In this document: positions 60,590 to 64,000 of the stretch, piece after piece
Layout: the number at the start of each line of letters is the position of its first letter
Position numbering within the stretch: position 1 is the stretch's first letter
From: Macrocybe gigantea
Lineage: Eukaryota; Basidiomycota; Agaricomycetes; Agaricales; Callistosporiaceae
Direction of reading: 5' to 3'
DNA length: 64,000 bases
Assembly: GCA_011319805.1 (NCBI GenBank)
Contig: SJRY01000263.1
Coordinates: forward strand, 248,001 to 312,000
The notes under the pieces: model-generated
What the model was told of the DNA's origin: nothing
What the model saw: only the letters and a program-made list of their open reading frames with translations
The model's database searches: none
Program-made: the position numbers and the translations under genes

Positions 60590-63500
60590 TTATGCCGGGA
60601 TCGGCATCACAACATCGAATACGCCCGTCCCCGTCAAGCTCGGTCGACCCAGCACGATGTTTCCAGATGGCGTGCTCAGATCGTCAAAGTCTCCATACAA
60701 GGTTGCATCGGACAGGAACGCCGCTGTCGTCTCGTACGATGCCTTCAGCAGCGGCGACGGATTTGTGGCTATCCCCTTTCGATTGAAAGGCTTGTATCCA
60801 CCCTCAAACGTCTGCACTTTCCGTGAGCTCTCTTAAGATTCACCAAAAAAATCATTGCGATTCTTACCATGTAGTCCGAGATGAGCTCCAGATGACGTCT
60901 ATCCACCTGGATATTATATGCACCAAAGACGCCGCTCATTTCGCGCAGGATTGCTGCCCTAGCCATCTCAACTCCATACGTCTGTAGTGTCGCGTATATG
61001 TCGTTGGAGTAGAGCTCATCAAACTCTATGGCACTCTCAGCGCTTGACGCCGCAAATTCCCAAATGCCCCGGAAGTTGGACCCATTCGTTGTCAACTGCA
61101 TATAATTAAACGAAATGGTTTTATTCTTATGAATGATCGCATACCTTAACTTCAGGTTGACCTCCTTTATTGTCTGATTTGACTAGGAAGCATTCCGTGA
61201 TTCCAGGAATTTCTCGCACGATCGTTCCTCTGCATGTCCTCTCCACAATTCCAACAAAGAGTAGCTTAGGCATTTCAGAACTGAACTAGACTCGATGATT
61301 CAGCGTCATATGAATAAGTGGAAAGACAGAGGCAAGTCCTACCTTGAGCTGGAACACGCATCCGTTTTCAGTGAACTCAAATTTAGTCGCTTGAGGCAAA
61401 TGGTTCATGAACAAGTCGGATACCCGCTTCACTTCGGATTCGAAGCTAGTCGCTTTCTTGGCTCCGGCGTTCTGCTCCTCATCGTCGCCAGCTTGGCTAG
61501 CGTATTCCGCTTCAATGGCCGCATCATCATACTCTCCGACTTCGTCGCTGCTGTCGTCGCTTTCGTACGTGGCCATCTGCTTCTTCTGATTTTCCCGCTT
61601 CTCATCGTCTGCATCGCCGTCGCCGATCTCGCTTCCCTCATCATTACTCTTCTTCCCGCCTTCCTCGTTCCCTTCTTCTTCTTCGTCATCACCGTCGCCA
61701 CGTGTCTTCTCTCCTTTACCTAGTTCAACTATCTGACTTTTCAGATCCGCGTCCAGTCTTTTGAGCTCGTTCTGTATTTCCTTCTTCAGCGTTAGCGGGA
61801 ACCTCGTGGCGAATACGGCCAGGATCTCGGACGGCTCGATGTCATACTCAGCGCCGTACTCCTCCTTGGGGAAGAAACGAATGTCGACCGTGAATTGTCT
61901 TCGACGTATATCTCCGTCTACCAGCAGTTTCTCCTTGACAATTACATTTTCGACGACCTGTGAAAGTTTGACTCGGCTAGCCCGTTTACAGAATAGGTCC
62001 AAATCTTCTTGTGAGACTCCGCATCGGACCTTCATTGTCATCGAGGGGGTTTTGGGTTTTTGTGATGCTGTCATGACGATTTCCCGAAGCCGAGGAATAC
62101 CCAACGTTACGTTCGCGGCACCGTGTCCTTCAGTACAAAGCTTCAAGCAAAATGATCGAATGAAAAGCTAGAAAGGTCACTTACCAGCAAAATGGAACGT
62201 GTTCAATGTCATTTGCGTCGATGGTTCCCCAACACTGGATGAAGTTTAAGGGCTTAAGGCCAAGCAAGAATCATGGGATCGACTCACCCTTGCGACGCCA
62301 ACAGCCCTACCGCTTCACCGGGTTCTGTCAAACTACGCATGTACTTGACATTCATGAGCAAACGGAAGTTGTATGCGGATATGCGTTTTTCCCGGCTCTT
62401 CATGACGTCTTTGGGACTATTCTTCGACTTGATAAGATTGTGAGGATTTTTCTTGATGTATTCATCGACCGCTATTGCAAATTGTTCCGACGTACTGCCT
62501 AGGTAGCGATTCGGGGGGTATAACGACAAGGCTGGCTCGTACTTGTCACGTTTTGACGGTTTTGTTTTGTCAGGTCGCTCGGTTGACCTCTTCAAGACCT
62601 TTTTCATATAGGATGGCGCTGTTACTTCTTCTACGTGGCCCATAACTTCCACGGGTCGTAGGACGGTGAGGAACGAATTTTCGTTCTGAGCGATGAAATC
62701 AAATTGATAAAGATGCTTCTGCTTCGTCACGTCCAATGCATCGCCACCATACAAGAACTGATAGATGGAGTTGTCGCTACCTCTGACGGTGTTGTCATAA
62801 TGAATGCGAATCCCTTCCAGGTGTTTGATGAGACACCGTTGCAAGTAACCTGAACGGGACGTCTTGACGGCTGTGTCTATCAGACCTTCACGGCCTGCCA
62901 TGCAATGGAAGTAGAACTCCTGCGGTTTGATGCCGGTCAGAAAGCGGCTGGCAACGTAGCCACCCGCAATGGCTTTTGTCTCAAATGGACGAAACGAAGG
63001 CAGCGTCTTGCCGCTGACCATCACTGGCACACGACGACCTTCGAGTTCCTGTTGTCCGAGGGCGCACGATATCTGCCTTGCATTGACAGCACTGCCTTTA
63101 GCGCCGGAAAGCGTCATGGTCTGCATGTTATTGTGAGGGAATTTGCGATATAGGCGATGGGGTATGCAAGCGTCGGCGATAGAAGAAGTGAGCTTGGACA
63201 ATTTCGTTTTGACAGTCACGTCGAGACCGGCCATCTTGTTATCATCACGAAGTACCTCCTCCAACAGCGCCTCCAGAGCTTGAGAAATGTCCTCTTTGGC
63301 AATGTTGGTCAACGACGGGAAATTCTCGATGGCCCCCACTGTGCCGAGATCCTTTCCGTCTTCTAGAAGTTGAGCTCGTTTGGCATCCCCATCCGATGTA
63401 AGTATCAGATCGTCCATGCGACAAGAGAAGGCGCGGTGTTGCAGAAACTTGGTGAAGAGACGGCTGAGAATACCAAGTAGCTTGCCAGCAATGTCCGCAC

Positions 63501-64000
63501 CGTAGAGCTCATAGACCGAATGGACCAGGCCGTAGTCTGTAGCACCAAAGGCAGCTTTGTCCAAGACACCACAAAGAAGTTCACCGTCCATGAAGATGAC
63601 TTTATCTTCTCTGGAATCAGCCCCCCAAAGATAACCAGGGACTTTCGTCTTGGTATTGAGATTCAGACCCGGGACATTGGATGGTGTGATGTTCTTCATT
63701 ATCGTGGATATCTGATTCGACGTTCTGTTCAAGAGTTGTCTCTAGTAAAAACAGACGAAGGAGACTACTTACAATCTGTTTCCCAGTCCAGAGGGGTTTA
63801 GGTTTCCATATTGTCGGAGGAAGCGTTATCAGACGACTACTTTGGAAAACATCGTCTTCCAGGCGTAGTGCACCATAAAGCAGCTGAAAGTACTCTTCGC
63901 GCGTGAAGAACGAGTCTTGAGTCGTCATCCACACACCTGCGACGACGTGGTCCTGAATCAAACCTCGAAGTGGATTGCCGGATGTCGGTACTAGATATTG
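60590..64000 (-). CDS. RPA190: RNA polymerase I largest subunit (N-terminus beyond window)
   Basis: Catalytic largest subunit of Pol I, which makes 35S rRNA in the nucleolus. The window holds the C-terminal half. In order from the right edge: LLYGALRLEDDVFQSSRLIT, VPGYLWGADSREDKVIF, TMTLSGAKGSAVNARQISCA, the bridge helix FYFHCMAGREGLIDTAVKTS, the trigger loop EPSTQMTLNTFHFAGHGAAN, RLREIVMTA, a long acidic insert (DGDDEEEEGNEEGGKKSNDE) typical of the Pol I jaw, GVFGAYNIQVDRRHLELISD and the end PSLTGTGVFDVVMPIPA. The acidic jaw insert and the ending SPLLKASYETTAAFLSDAT point to Pol I rather than Pol II or III. Exons include 62284-63732 (open, intact) and 61286-62146. Stop at 60590-60592. Confidence 0.94.

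Noticed and set aside
61295..61723. 142-codon plus-strand frame rich in hydrophobic residues
   Set aside because: It is the complement of the acidic jaw insert of RPA190; GAA/GAT-rich codons read as Phe/Leu/Ile on the other strand.

Overview
This window is nuclear DNA from a filamentous basidiomycete, most likely an Agaricomycete. The evidence is dense genes on both strands, many 45-70 nt GT-AG introns, short intergenic gaps, and proteins that read as fungal versions of conserved eukaryotic families (haspin, PSF2, YVC1, ARPC3, NOB1, LEU2, VPS17, LCL2, RPA190). I see no bacterial, viral or plasmid features, no CRISPR array and no confident tRNA or rRNA gene. Gene models below were assembled by eye from exon translations; distal splice sites and some starts are approximate.

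Layout. 1-2.4 kb: haspin kinase (C-terminus off the left edge), divergent from GINS subunit PSF2 (2.5-3.3 kb). 3.5-7.4 kb: vacuolar TRP channel YVC1, divergent from ARPC3. 7.4-10.5 kb: rRNA-processing nuclease NOB1, divergent from 3-isopropylmalate dehydrogenase LEU2. 10.7-16.3 kb: glycogen branching enzyme, PEX14 and a secreted-type M24 peptidase. 16.5-22.8 kb: retromer VPS17, a membrane-anchored GH17 glucanase and GTP cyclohydrolase II. 23.2-31.9 kb is the less familiar part: a one-pass membrane protein with PPxY motifs, a membrane spermidine-synthase-like protein, a BTB protein, a 2OG-Fe(II) oxygenase and an acidic protein of unknown function. 32.3-39.4 kb: RCC1, aldehyde dehydrogenase, ESCRT-III VPS60/CHMP5, and a Met2-type O-acetyltransferase. 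39.6-49.5 kb: a Ser-rich unknown protein, ESCRT-III DID2/CHMP1, SVP26 and a synaptojanin. 49.6-56.3 kb: SF3A3, FAL1 (eIF4A3) and SF3B6 around a 2.6 kb stretch with no recognisable gene. 56.4-64 kb: a GPI-type PEBP protein, a multi-pass membrane protein, LCL2, a KEN-motif protein, and the C-terminal part of the RNA polymerase I largest subunit (N-terminus off the right edge).

There is no operon or obvious secondary-metabolite cluster. Loose functional groups are visible: endosome and membrane traffic (VPS17, VPS60, DID2, SVP26, synaptojanin), RNA processing (NOB1, SF3A3, FAL1, SF3B6) and amino-acid synthesis (LEU2, MET2-like). Many genes sit head to head across about 70-240 bp, so bidirectional promoters are the rule.

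The most striking pattern is that many otherwise well-conserved genes (LEU2, PEX14, M24 peptidase, ALDH, MET2-like, SVP26, spermidine-synthase-like, 2OG oxygenase, BTB) are broken by single-base deletions, all in the same (-1) direction and mostly in short homopolymers. I read this as sequence or assembly error rather than pseudogenes, but it must be settled before any protein here is used.
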